The notes under the pieces are model-generated. The model did no database searches and had not been told where the DNA came from. It worked only from the letters and a program-made list of their open reading frames with translations. A DNA stretch of 64,000 nt from RPQJ01 sp963754125. Its GTDB lineage: Bacteria; Pseudomonadota; Gammaproteobacteria; Steroidobacterales; Steroidobacteraceae. Location of the stretch: NCBI GenBank assembly GCA_963754125.1, contig CAVWEX010000001.1, positions 1-64,000 of the forward strand. The letters are read 5' to 3'. The first letter of the stretch is position 1; every line of letters begins with the position of its first letter. The position numbers were made by a program, and so were the translations under genes. Below are positions 19,213 to 27,818 of the stretch, in pieces.

Positions 19213-20136
19213 TCATTGCGCCGCCTCCGCCTGATTCTGCGCGAGACCGGCGGCCGCCAGCGCTTCGCGCAGCGCGCTGCGCTGCGCCGCGTCGAGGCCG
19301 GTGAGCGGCGCGCGCACCGGCAGCCAGCCAGGATCGCGCAGGCGGTCGGCCAGCAGGCTCTTGAAGCTCACGAGGAACGGATGGCGTCCCGTGACCTCGA
19401 TGAACGCCGCCATGCGCGCCTCGTCGTCGGGGGTGACGCCGGGCGCGAGCAGCGCGCGCACGAGTCCCGCGTGGACGTTCGCGACACCGCAGATCGTGCC
19501 CGCACCGCCCGCGCGCATGAGGCGCGGCAGGTGCGGCTCGTGGCCGATCACGATCGCGAGTTCGGGAACGCGCGCCAGCAGCGCCGACGTGTGCGCCCAA
19601 TTGCCTTCGCTGTCCTTCACGCCGGCCACCACGCCCGGGAACGCCTCGGCCAGCCGTGCGACGAAGTCGACCGACAGCGGCACCGCGGACACCTGCGGCA
19701 GGTGGTACAGCATGAGCTTCAGGCGCGGGTCGCCGACGCGCTCGATCAGCGCCGCGTACCACGCGAACAGGCCGTCGTCGGACACGCCTTTCCAGAAGAA
19801 GGGCGGCAGCACGAGCGCCGCCACGCAGCCGGCGGCGACCGCATGTTTCGTCAGCATGACCGTTTCGGGCAGCGCCGTGCAGCCGGTGGCGGCGACGACG
19901 CGCGCGGCGGGGATGCCCGCGGCGAGCAGCGCGTCGAGCCCCGCGCGGCGTTCGTCGAACGAGAACGACTGGCCTTCGCCGGTGGTGCCGAACGGCGCGA
20001 TGCCGTCGACGCCCTGCGCGAACAGCGTGCGCACGTGCGCGGCGAAGCGGCGGTCGTCGATCGCGCCGTCGGCGGTCACCGGCGTCAGCGTCGCGCACCA
20101 GAGGCCGCGGATGACGGAGGGAGACGTTGTCGTCAT
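19213..20136 (-). CDS. Dihydrodipicolinate synthase/NAL-family aldolase
   Basis: A 307-residue class I aldolase of the DapA/N-acetylneuraminate lyase superfamily. It shows the substrate-binding loop PFGTTGEGQS, the catalytic Tyr in LMLYHLPQ and the Schiff-base Lys in AGVKDSEGN. Its neighbours are sugar genes and no lysine genes, so a 2-keto-3-deoxy sugar acid aldolase is more likely than DapA. In this cluster it could cleave 2-keto-3-deoxy-L-fuconate to pyruvate and lactaldehyde; that is an inference from context. First gene of the minus-strand operon, 22 bases after the regulator. Intact. Confidence 0.82.
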   Translation of the reverse strand: MTTTSPSVIRGLWCATLTPVTADGAIDDRRFAAHVRTLFAQGVDGIAPFGTTGEGQSFSFDERRAGLDALLAAGIPAARVVAATGCTALPETVMLTKHAVAAGCVAALVLPPFFWKGVSDDGLFAWYAALIERVGDPRLKLMLYHLPQVSAVPLSVDFVARLAEAFPGVVAGVKDSEGNWAHTSALLARVPELAIVIGHEPHLPRLMRAGGAGTICGVANVHAGLVRALLAPGVTPDDEARMAAFIEVTGRHPFLVSFKSLLADRLRDPGWLPVRAPLTGLDAAQRSALREALAAAGLAQNQAEAAQ

Positions 20137-20158
20137 GGTTATCCTGCGCAGAGAAGTT

Positions 20159-20837
20159 CTAGAGTCCGAGCGCGCGATTGCGCGCGTGGGCGAGGTGCGC
20201 CTCGAGCGCGGCGACGGCGCGCTGTGGATCGCGCGTGCGCAGCGCGGCGAGCAGCGCGAGGTGCTCGCTCCATCGCGGGCGCGAGCGCGTCCGCCGTGAG
20301 CGTGACGCGATCGAGGCGGATCAGCCGGATGCGCAGGCTGTTCACGCGGTAGACGGCGGAGACGATCTCGTTGCCGAGCGCGTCGATCATCATGTCGTGC
20401 AGGCCCCAGTCGACCGCCTGGGCGCGATCGAGCAGCGCGGGCGTGACGCCCCGCGCGGCCTGCGCGACGATGTCGCGGTGCGCGGCGTCGAGCGCGGCGA
20501 GCTGCGCGTCGGTCGCGGCCGCGGCGAAGTGCGCGGCGGCCTCGCGCTCGAGGATGAGCCGCAACTGGAACGCGTTGCGCACGAGCTTCACGTCGACGTT
20601 CGCGATCTGCAGCCCGCGTTGCGGGATCGTGACCAGCAGTCCTTCCGCTTCGAGCCGCGGGATCACTTCCCGGATGGCGCCCAGCGGCAATCCGGTCAGC
20701 GCCGCCAGTTCACGCTGCGACACGAACTGGCCGGGCCGGATCCGCGCCGCCAGCAGTTGCTGCTGGAAGCGGTCGTACGCCTGCCAGCGCAGTTGTCGCG
20801 GCGCCGTCGTGCGGGCGCGTGCGAGGACCCTAGCCAT
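20159..20837 (-). CDS. GntR-family regulator with FCD domain (frameshifted)
   Basis: A roughly 225-residue transcription factor. The N-terminal winged helix contains QFVSQRELAALTGLPLGAIREVIPRLEAEGLL; the C-terminal helical FCD ligand domain has the metal-site type residues in LRLILEREAAAHFA and VDWGLHDMMIDALGN. One extra base near 20270 separates the last 37 residues (EHLALLAALRTRDPQRAVAA). The start is ATG at 20837. It is divergent from the aldose dehydrogenase and upstream of the aldolase-mutarotase-kinase genes, so it probably controls both, most likely as a repressor relieved by a sugar acid. Confidence 0.85.
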
Positions 20838-21089
20838 CGACTCGCCGCGGCAGGCGGCGGACCGTGGGCGGCCAAGAGGCGACGACGACCGCCGGCGCCG
20901 ACCGCTGCGGGCGAAGCAGCAGCAGCGCGCGCGCAGCGACGGCTGGCATATCGACGACGGGACTTCGGCACGGGTTTCCTCCCCGTGGATGCACGCGACG
21001 GCGCAGGCACCGCGCGGTCGAGCCGGCGCTGCGCACGTCGCCGTTGCGACGCTGCGCGCGGGTCGCGTACCATGGATGGGAGTGTAGCA

Positions 21090-21101
21090 CTGACATGTCA
21101 G
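21090..21101. promoter_or_regulatory. Candidate operator for the GntR regulator
   Basis: CTGACATGTCAG is a perfect 12-base palindrome in the 331-base gap between the divergent regulator and aldose dehydrogenase genes. It is flanked by GCAC on the left and GCGTGC on the right, which extends the symmetry imperfectly. FCD-type GntR proteins bind short palindromes of this size. The rest of the gap (20838-21168) shows no gene; a GGAGG lies at 21160. Confidence 0.45.
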
Positions 21102-21168
21102 CGTGCAAATCCTTCGCCGGGTGCCGGCCGTGGTGCCGCGCTCCCGCGCGCGCGGCACCGGAGGCACC

Positions 21169-22206
21169 ATGCCGCTGACGGCCGCATTGACCGCGCGGAT
21201 GCGCGCGGCGCCGGTCGCGCTGGGCGGCGCGCCGATCGGCAACCTGTTCTCCGCCGTCGCGGACGCGGAAGCCGTCGAGGTCGTGCGCCATGCGGTGCAG
21301 GCCGGCATCGCGTACTTCGACACCGCGCCGCACTACGGCAACGGACTGTCGGAGCGTCGTTTCGGCGCGGCGTTGCGCGACGTGCCGCGCGACCGTTACG
21401 TGCTGTCGACGAAGGTCGGCCGCCTGCTCGAGCCGGATGCCGCGGCGCCGCGCGACCAGCACGGGTACGTGGAAGTGCCGCCGGTCGTGCAGCGGTACGA
21501 CTATTCGCGCGCCGGCGTGCTGCGGTCGCTCGCCGAGTCCCGCGCGCGCCTGGGGCTCGCGCGCATCGACGTCGTGTACGTGCACGACCTCGACCGCGCG
21601 ACGCACGGGAGCGACTTCGAGCGCCACTTCCGGGACCTGCTGGACAGCGGACTCCCGGCGCTCGCGGAACAGAAGTCCGCCGGGGTCATCGGTGCGTACG
21701 GCATCGGCGTCAACGGCGTCGACGTGAGCCTCGCGACGCTGCGCCACGCCGACCTCGACGTGATCCTGCTCGCCGGACGGTATACGCTGGCGGACCAGTC
21801 GGCGCTGCCGGAACTGCTGCCCGAATGCGTGCGCCGCGACGTCACGGTCGTGCTCGGGGGTCCGTTCAATTCGGGTATCCTCGCGACCGGTACGCGAACG
21901 CGCGACGGAGCGCCGCCGTACTTCGACTACGCGCCGGCGCCCGAGGCCGTGCTCGCGCGGGTACGCGCACTGGAGGCCGTGTGCAGGACTTTCGACGTGC
22001 CGCTTGCCGCCGCGGCACTGCAGTTCCCGGCGGCGCATGCGGCCGTCGCGGTCGTGCTCGCGGGCGCGCGCAGCGTCGCGGAAGTCGACGCCATGCTTGC
22101 GCTGGCGCGCGTGCCGATTCCGGGCCCGTTCTGGACCGAATTGCGCGAGCGCGGGCTCGTCGACCCGCGCGCACCGCTGCCGGCCACGCCGACGAACGCA
22201 CGATGA
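21169..22206 (+). CDS. Aldo/keto reductase, probable L-fucose (D-threo-aldose) dehydrogenase
   Basis: A 345-residue NAD(P)-dependent oxidoreductase. The aldo/keto reductase tetrad is visible: Asp and Tyr in YFDTAPHYGNGLSE, Lys in LSTKVGR and His in VYVHDLD. The family next to COG3618 lactonases oxidises L-fucose at C1 to the lactone, which fits the fucU and lactonase neighbours. ATG at 21169, eight bases after GGAGG, is preferred over an in-frame start at 21103. Intact. It heads a plus-strand pair with the lactonase and is divergent from the regulator. Confidence 0.82.
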   Translation: MPLTAALTARMRAAPVALGGAPIGNLFSAVADAEAVEVVRHAVQAGIAYFDTAPHYGNGLSERRFGAALRDVPRDRYVLSTKVGRLLEPDAAAPRDQHGYVEVPPVVQRYDYSRAGVLRSLAESRARLGLARIDVVYVHDLDRATHGSDFERHFRDLLDSGLPALAEQKSAGVIGAYGIGVNGVDVSLATLRHADLDVILLAGRYTLADQSALPELLPECVRRDVTVVLGGPFNSGILATGTRTRDGAPPYFDYAPAPEAVLARVRALEAVCRTFDVPLAAAALQFPAAHAAVAVVLAGARSVAEVDAMLALARVPIPGPFWTELRERGLVDPRAPLPATPTNAR

Positions 22207-22254
22207 CCGCAATGACCGACCACCTCCGCGATCACTCGAGCACCGCCTCGTAGC

Positions 22255-23088
22255 ATGCCCGGCCACGTCGACGCCCATCACCATGTGTGGTCGCTCGCGC
22301 GCGGCGACTACGACTGGCTCACGCCCGCGCTCGCGCCGATCCATCGCGACTACACGCTCGCCGACCTCCGCCCGCTGCGCGAGCAGGCAGGCGTGACCGA
22401 CACCGTCCTCGTGCAGGCGGCACCCACCGTCGCGGAAACCCGCTATCTGCTCGGCGTGGCCGAGCGCAGCGACGGCGTCGTCAAGGGCGTGGTCGGCTGG
22501 GTGGACTTGGGCGACCCGTCCGCGATCCCGACGCTGACGCACCTCGCGCGCAACCCGCTCTTCAAGGCCGTGCGTCCGATGCTCCAGGACGTGCCCGACC
22601 CCGCATGGCTGCTGCGCGCCGAAGTCGGCCGCGCGCTGGCCGCGTTGCCTCGTCTCGGACTGCGGTTCGAAGCGCTCGTGAAGCCCGCGCAGTTGCCCGC
22701 GCTGCTGACGATGCTCGACCGCCATCCGGATCTCGCCGTCGTCATCGACCACGCGGCGAAGCCGGACATCGCGCACGGCATGTGGGAGCCCTGGACCCTG
22801 CACATGCGCGCCGCTGCCGCGAATCCGCGCGTGCGCTGCAAGCTTTCGGGACTCGTCACCGAGGTGGGCCCCGGCTGGACGATCGACGTGCTGCGCCCGT
22901 ACGTCGACTTCCTCGCGGAGACCTTCGGGCCGCAGCGCCTGATCTGGGGCAGCGACTGGCCCGTCGTCAATCTCGCGGGCACCTACCAGAGCTGGTTTGC
23001 GGCGACCGTGGCGCTGACGTCCGATTGGTCGCCCGACGACCGCGCCGCGCTGATGGGGGGTGCGGCACGCCGGTTCTACGGTCTGTAG
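22255..23088 (+). CDS. COG3618 amidohydrolase, probable L-fucono-lactonase
   Basis: A 277-residue TIM-barrel hydrolase of the amidohydrolase superfamily. The metal-site motif DAHHHVW sits at residues 6-12, a His in VIDHAAKP near the middle and Asp in WGSDWPV near the C-terminus. Members of this COG hydrolyse sugar lactones; one from Burkholderia multivorans is a known L-fucono-1,5-lactonase in a comparable cluster. Here it follows the aldose dehydrogenase by 48 bases, so the pair would turn L-fucose into L-fuconate. Intact. A fuconate dehydratase is not in the window. Confidence 0.83.
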   Translation: MPGHVDAHHHVWSLARGDYDWLTPALAPIHRDYTLADLRPLREQAGVTDTVLVQAAPTVAETRYLLGVAERSDGVVKGVVGWVDLGDPSAIPTLTHLARNPLFKAVRPMLQDVPDPAWLLRAEVGRALAALPRLGLRFEALVKPAQLPALLTMLDRHPDLAVVIDHAAKPDIAHGMWEPWTLHMRAAAANPRVRCKLSGLVTEVGPGWTIDVLRPYVDFLAETFGPQRLIWGSDWPVVNLAGTYQSWFAATVALTSDWSPDDRAALMGGAARRFYGL

Positions 23089-23405
23089 GACGGGCGCCCG
23101 CAGTCTGCGCATGCGCCGACGTCGCCAGACGTCGACGTGCGGTGGCGCCTGACCGAACTGCTGCCAATGTCCGACATCGACGTGCACGCGATCCCACGCC
23201 GTTTTGGGAGGCCGCCGATGGCAGTTCGCCGGGCCGGACGCCACGAGCGCCCCATCACCACAAGGACTGCCCATGCGCGCTACCGCACCGACGCCGCGGG
23301 CCGCGCGTGCGACAAGCGTTCATGGGCGACACATCATCGGGAGTACCGGAGGGTCTCCGCGTGGCACTCGCTGCCGCGGTGTCGGGGACACTCGCGTAGT
23401 TCCGC

Positions 23406-24877
23406 ATGGCGCAGGCGGAGATCTTCGCGACGATCGTGGTCAACGACCATGCGCTCGTCGAGACTACGCTGGCGTTGCCCGGCGGCACGCCGCCGCCGAA
23501 ATTCCAGTACCTCTTCGCGCCCAATGCGCGCTGGAAGGGGCCATTGCAGTGGAAATACAACCAGCGCACGCGCCGGAGCCGCTGGCCGGGGACAAGGTGG
23601 CGATCGTCGCCCAGCTGGCGCAGTCGTTCGAGAAGTGGTCGTCGCTGTGCGCCATTACCTACGTGTACGACGGCGAGACGACCGTCCCTTCGAACAGGGC
23701 CACCGGCGACCCCGAGCCGGAGCCGCTGGCGGACGGCGTGTCCGTCGTCGGCTGGGGGAAGCTGGAACCCGAACTCAGCGGCTGGGCGAACGCGTGGTAT
23801 CGCCAGGACGCCGGCGAGCGCGTGATCATCGAAGCCGACATCACGTTGAGCGCGACCAACGTCGCGACGATGGGTGACCTCGACCGGCTGATGACGCACG
23901 AATGGGGCCACGCTATCGGGCTCGATCATTCGAACACCGAGTCGGCCATCATGGCCGGCCCGCCGTCGACCCACTACAACGCGCTCGTGACGCCGCAGCC
24001 CGACGACGTGCGCGGCTGCCGATGCGCGTACGGACTGCCGCCGGGCATGAGCGCGCCGTACGTGTGCTCGTTGCCGCCACACGTCGACTTCGGCGAGGCG
24101 ACGGTCGGAACCGAGGCGCCCGTGCGGCGGGTCACGTTCACCAACAGCGGCAACGCGCCGCTGTCGATCGAGGATTCGACCGTCAACAGCACGCAGTTCC
24201 GGCACGTCGCCGGCTGCGAGCCGGGCACCCTCGTGCTGCCCGCGGCGAGCTGTACGCTCGAAGTTTCGGTCACGCCCGTCGCGGAGGGCGCGTTCGCGGC
24301 GCAGATGGCGCTCTATACCAACGACGGGTTCTACGAACTGCCGCTCGCGGCTACCGGGGTATCCGCGACTTCGGAGGGGCCGGTGTACAGCGGCGCGGAA
24401 ATCGTCGACGTCGTCGAGTATTACAACGCGACGCTCGATCACTTCTTCATCACGTGGATCGCGGCGGAGATCGCGAATCTCGACGCCGGCTTGACGCCGA
24501 CCCCGTGGACGCGCACCGGGCAGTCGTTCAGGGCGTACGCGACGCCGCATCCGGGCACGAGCGAGGTCTGCCGCTTCTACATCCCCCCGGCGGACGGCGA
24601 CTCGCACTTCTTCGGCCGCAGCGCCGCCGAGTGCGGCGCGTCCGCGCTCGCGCACCCGGGCTTCGTGCTGGAGGACCCGCAGTACATGCACCTGCAGGTG
24701 CCGATAGCCGGCGCATGCCCGGCGGCGACGCGCCCGGTCTATCGCGCCTTCAACAACCAGCCCGATGCGAACCACCGGTACACCACCGACCGCGCGGTGC
24801 GCGACCAGATGGCGGCCGCCGGATGGATACCGGAGGGTGACGGCGACGACCTCGTCGTGATGTGCGCGCCCGAGTGA
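23406..24877 (+). CDS. Matrixin-like zinc metalloprotease with surface domains (frameshifted)
   Basis: About 490 residues. The metzincin motif THEWGHAIGLDHS gives HExxHxxGxxH, followed by AIMAG, which may serve as the Met-turn. Next comes an ASH/choice-of-anchor-D type domain (VDFGEATVGTE, VTFTNSGNAPLSI), then a C-terminal module of a kind found in exported proteins (VEYYNATLDHFFITW, SFRAYATPHPGTSEVCRFY, DSHFFGR). One extra base near 23575 breaks the front part. The start is uncertain: ATG at 23406 has no signal peptide, but a hydrophobic stretch (VALAAAVSGTLA) lies in the same frame just upstream, interrupted by one TAG. Bases 23089-23405 hold no other gene. Probably secreted; substrate unknown. 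Confidence 0.72.
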
Positions 24878-24912
24878 CCGGCGTCCCGGGACGCTTGCGC
24901 CAGCGTGCGCGA

Positions 24913-25740
24913 TCAGAACACGTGGCGCTCGAGCTTCGCGCGATGCAGGATCGTCGTCGCGATCTCCTCGATCGACTTGGTCGTCGTGTCGAGCGTCGGG
25001 ATCTTCTCGCGGGTCATCATCGCCTCGGCTTCGCGCACCTCGTACCGGCAGTTGTCGAGCGCCGAGTACTTGCTGGCGGGGCGGCGCTCCTCGCGGATCT
25101 CGCGCAGCCGTTCCGGCTGGATCGTGAGGCCGAAGAGCTTGTCGCGGTGCGGCACGACGGAGGCGGGCAGCCTCCGGTCCGTGAAGTCGTCGGGCGTCAG
25201 CGGAAAGTTCGCGGCGCGGATGCCGAACTGCAGCGCGAGGTAGAGCGACGTCGGCGTCTTGCCGCAGCGCGACACGCCGACCAGGATCACCTGCGCCTTC
25301 GCGAGGTCGCGGGTCGTGGCGCCGTCGTCGTGCGACTGCGTGAAGTTGATCGCGTCCATCCGCGCGAAGTAGACGTGGCTGTCGGCAATGCCGTGCGAGC
25401 GTCCGGCCGCGTGCGAGCTCTTGGCGTTGAGTTCCGCCTCGAGCGGCGAGATGAACACCTGGAAGAAGTCGAGCGTCAGCGCGTTGGCCTCGCGCCGGAT
25501 GCGGGCGCTCATCGCTTCGTCGACGACCGAACTGATGACGATCGGCCGGCGGCCCTCGGGGTCCACGGTCTCGTTCACCTGCCGGATCGCGTCGGCCACG
25601 CGCTCGTCGGAATCGACGAACGGGATCGTCACGCGCCGGAACTCGAAATCCTCGAACTGCGTCAGCAGGCTGTTGCCGAGCATCTCGGCCGTGATGCCGG
25701 TGCGGTCCGACACGAAGTAGACGGTTCGGCGATGGGGCAA
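24913..25740 (-). CDS. ppsR: PEP synthase regulatory protein (DUF299 bifunctional kinase/phosphorylase)
   Basis: A 275-residue enzyme that switches phosphoenolpyruvate synthase off by ADP-dependent phosphorylation and on by phosphate-dependent dephosphorylation. RTVYFVSDRTGITAEMLG opens the family homology and GVSRCGKTPTSLYLALQFG is the P-loop. No ATG is present at the right place; TTG at 25740 lies seven bases after GGAGG and gives the expected N-terminus LPHRRTVYF. Its target, ppsA, starts about 1.9 kb away in the divergent direction. Intact. Confidence 0.93.
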   Translation of the reverse strand: MPHRRTVYFVSDRTGITAEMLGNSLLTQFEDFEFRRVTIPFVDSDERVADAIRQVNETVDPEGRRPIVISSVVDEAMSARIRREANALTLDFFQVFISPLEAELNAKSSHAAGRSHGIADSHVYFARMDAINFTQSHDDGATTRDLAKAQVILVGVSRCGKTPTSLYLALQFGIRAANFPLTPDDFTDRRLPASVVPHRDKLFGLTIQPERLREIREERRPASKYSALDNCRYEVREAEAMMTREKIPTLDTTTKSIEEIATTILHRAKLERHVF

Positions 25741-25759
25741 GGGAGATCCTCCGCGGTGG

Positions 25760-26590
25760 TTACCAACGGGTCCAGACGGGGTCGACGCCGGACGGCAGCG
25801 GCGGCAGGCCGCCCAGGTCGATGTAGCTTTCGCCGGGACCGTGATAGTCGGACCCGGTGGACGCGAGCAGGCCGTATGCACGCGCATAGGTCGCGTACTC
25901 GGTGAACTGGGCGGCGGTGTGCGACGACGAGTGCACCTCGATTCCGTCGCCGCCGGCATCGCGGAACTCGGAGAGGAGCCGGCGCATGCCGGTCGCCGTG
26001 ACCCGGTAGCGCCCCGGGTGCGCGATGACGGCAAGACCTCCAGCCGCATGGATCCACGCGACCGCGTCGGGCAGCGTCGCCCATGCGTGTGCGACGTACC
26101 CGGGCTTGCCCTGTGTCAGGTAGCGCTTGAACACGTCCCGGGTTTCCCGCGCATGGCCCGCCTCGACGAGGAATCGTGCGAAGTGCGAGCGCGAGATCAG
26201 CCGGTCGCTCGTGACGAAGCGGCGAGCGCCGGCGTAGGCGCCCGGAATGCCCGCGCGCGCCAGCGACTCGCCCATCCTCACCGCGCGAGCGTCGCGCCCG
26301 CTGCGGATCGTCGCGAGGCCGGACGCGAGGTCCGCATTGTCGGCGTCGACGTTGAGTCCCAGCACGTGAATGGTGTGGACTTCCCAGCTCACCGACAATT
26401 CGGCGCCGGGCACGAGCGTGATGCCCGCGACGCGAGCGGCATCGGCCGCGTCGGCCAGCCCGCCGGTGTCGTCGTGGTCGGTCAGCGCCAGCACGTCGAC
26501 GCCGCGCGCAGCGGCGCGTTCGACGAGCGCCGCCGGCGTCAGCAGGCCGTCCGAGAACGTCGAATGAGCGTGGAGGTCGTAGCGGAGCAT
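25760..26590 (-). CDS. PHP-domain phosphoesterase (3',5'-nucleoside bisphosphate phosphatase / RNase AM type)
   Basis: A 276-residue PHP-family metal hydrolase. The metal ligands are seen in DLHAHSTFSDG (residues 5-15), LTDHDDTGG, PGAELS, IAHPGR and GSDYHGPGE. The YciV/TrpH group dephosphorylates nucleoside 3',5'-bisphosphates and trims 5' ends of RNA. ATG at 26590 gives MLRYDLHAHS, the usual N-terminus. It precedes ppsR by 19 bases on the same strand, so the two are probably co-transcribed. Intact. Confidence 0.88.
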   Translation of the reverse strand: MLRYDLHAHSTFSDGLLTPAALVERAAARGVDVLALTDHDDTGGLADAADAARVAGITLVPGAELSVSWEVHTIHVLGLNVDADNADLASGLATIRSGRDARAVRMGESLARAGIPGAYAGARRFVTSDRLISRSHFARFLVEAGHARETRDVFKRYLTQGKPGYVAHAWATLPDAVAWIHAAGGLAVIAHPGRYRVTATGMRRLLSEFRDAGGDGIEVHSSSHTAAQFTEYATYARAYGLLASTGSDYHGPGESYIDLGGLPPLPSGVDPVWTRW

Positions 26591-27020
26591 CGGAAGGCAC
26601 GCCGACCAGCGCACCGCATGAGGTGCGCGCGGCGGCGCCAGGCATTCGATTGATGCTAACAGACGGACCCGGCCCACGCATGGCGGACCCGGACGGCGTC
26701 GTGCTGCGCGCCGCAGACCGCGCGAAATGTTGGAACCGCGATCGCGCGCGTGACGTCCGGATCGCGCGACGCGCCACGCCCACGGCCGGAAGCGGCGAGG
26801 GCGGCGACTTTCACCTTGGGACGGCAATGGCGTAATCTACAACGTTGCGCCGGCTTGTCGCGTTCGTGCCGCGTTTTGGATCGATTTGCTGCCGTTCGTC
26901 CGGTTTGACTTGCGCCGTCGGGGAATTCGGTCAAAAATATGCCATTGGTATAGCAGCGGTCCGGTCCGTCAGTCGAACGCCCCGCTTGCGCCCATCGCGC
27001 CTCACCTAAGGTCCGCCCAC
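26591..27020. other. Intergenic region, PHP gene / HTH gene
   Basis: A 430-base divergent gap. No gene is supported. A weak promoter-like pair TTCGGT and TATAGC separated by 17 bases lies at about 26928-26956, pointing towards the HTH gene. The block at 26760-26830 is purine-rich without clear structure. Confidence 0.4.
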
Positions 27021-27416
27021 GTGAAAATCCTCGACCGTGTCCTCAATCCCCGCGAAATCCGGCGGCGGCTCGGCATGAACCAGGAGCAGTTCTGGACGCA
27101 GATCGGCGTGACGCAGAGCGGTGGTTCACGCTATGAAAGCGGACGGGAAATGCCCCGTCCGGTCAAGGAGTTGCTGCGCTTGGTTCATGTGGAACAGCTC
27201 GATCTGTCGCAAGTCAAGCGGGTCGACTTCGAAATCATCAGCTATCTCAAGGAGTCGCACCCGGACCTGTACCGCACGCTGCGCCGCGCGGTGAAGAGCC
27301 GGCATCGCCACGGCCCCGATACCGGGGTGAACCTCGCGGGCGATGGCGAAGGGCACGCGTACGACGACCAGGACGACATCACGACGCTGCAGCCCGGCGA
27401 GCCGCCGCGCACCTGA
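27021..27416 (+). CDS. Helix-turn-helix transcriptional regulator
   Basis: A 131-residue protein with an N-terminal XRE-like helix-turn-helix (REIRRRLGMNQEQFWTQIGVTQSGGSRYESGREMP, residues 11-45), in which an unusual Phe-Trp pair occupies the turn. A second region (VKRVDFEIISYLKESHPDLYRTL) may mediate dimer contacts. The acidic tail is short. GTG at 27021 is the start. Homologues are common in betaproteobacteria; the target is unknown. It is monocistronic, ending in a strong terminator at 27440. Intact. Confidence 0.8.
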   Translation: MKILDRVLNPREIRRRLGMNQEQFWTQIGVTQSGGSRYESGREMPRPVKELLRLVHVEQLDLSQVKRVDFEIISYLKESHPDLYRTLRRAVKSRHRHGPDTGVNLAGDGEGHAYDDQDDITTLQPGEPPRT

Positions 27417-27439
27417 CGGTCACTGCGCCGCATTTCCCG

Positions 27440-27467
27440 AAAACGGCCGCTGCGTGCGGCCGTTTTT
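27440..27467 (+). terminator. Rho-independent terminator
   Basis: Perfect 11-base stem AAAACGGCCGC / GCGGCCGTTTT around a five-base loop (TGCGT), ending in a run of five T. It lies 23 bases after the HTH gene stop. Confidence 0.9.
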
Positions 27468-27507
27468 CATTGTTTGCGCCAACGCAGGTTTTGCGGTGCG
27501 GCGCCGC

Positions 27508-27535
27508 TTGGCGTGCGTGCGCCGGGCGGTAGAAT
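27508..27535 (+). promoter_or_regulatory. Sigma-70 type promoter for ppsA
   Basis: TTGGCG at 27508-27513 and TAGAAT at 27530-27535 are separated by 16 bases, 54 bases upstream of the ppsA start. Confidence 0.5.
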
Positions 27536-27589
27536 TGACGTCGTCCGCTGCGGATTGTCGCAGCGCGTCAATCCTTTCCTTCCCTTTCC

Positions 27590-27710
27590 ATGACCATGAC
27601 GAACGAAACGCCGCGGGTGATCCCGTTCGAGCGGCTGCGCATGACCGACCTGGCCCAGGTCGGCGGCAAGAACGCCTCGCTGGGCGAAATGTGCGCCGCA
27701 GTCTCGAAGT
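27590..27710 (+). pseudogene. ppsA: Phosphoenolpyruvate synthase, N-terminal fragment cut by a junction
   Basis: MTMTNETPRVIPFERLRM followed by VGGKNASLGEM is the start of the ATP-binding domain of PEP synthase, a roughly 790-residue enzyme that makes phosphoenolpyruvate from pyruvate and ATP. After about 40 codons the homology ends abruptly and unrelated sequence of another genome style begins. The presence of ppsR nearby supports the identity. I read this as a contig-joining artefact rather than a real gene loss. ATG at 27590 or 27596 could be used. Confidence 0.85.
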
Positions 27711-27740
27711 CCCGGACCCGCACGGCGCTCGCGCGTCTTC
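27690..27740. other. Probable chimeric junction between two genomes
   Basis: On the left, ppsA (plus strand) ends within its first domain. On the right, a minus-strand secreted-protein gene that starts at 27818 ends about 30 codons in. Gene content changes from betaproteobacterial to gammaproteobacterial type at the same point. No insertion sequence, tRNA or repeat marks the boundary. Confidence 0.8.
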
Positions 27741-27818
27741 CAGCGTCTGGGCATGGCCGCCGCCAGCGAGCGCCAGCAGAAGCAACATTGAACGGGCGAA
27801 AAGGGCGCGTCGCTTCAT
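27730..27818 (-). pseudogene. Secreted protein, N-terminal fragment cut by the junction
   Basis: A clean signal peptide (MKRRALFARSMLLLLALAGG) followed by HAQTLEDARA, after which the frame runs into the opposing ppsA sequence. Its ATG overlaps the stop of the ferredoxin/FAD oxidoreductase gene as TGATG, so the two are translationally coupled. The rest of the gene is missing, so no family can be assigned. Confidence 0.6.

Noticed and set aside
22201..22254. Short ATG frames between the aldose dehydrogenase and lactonase genes
   Set aside because: Only about 15 codons with no conserved feature; more likely a spacer.
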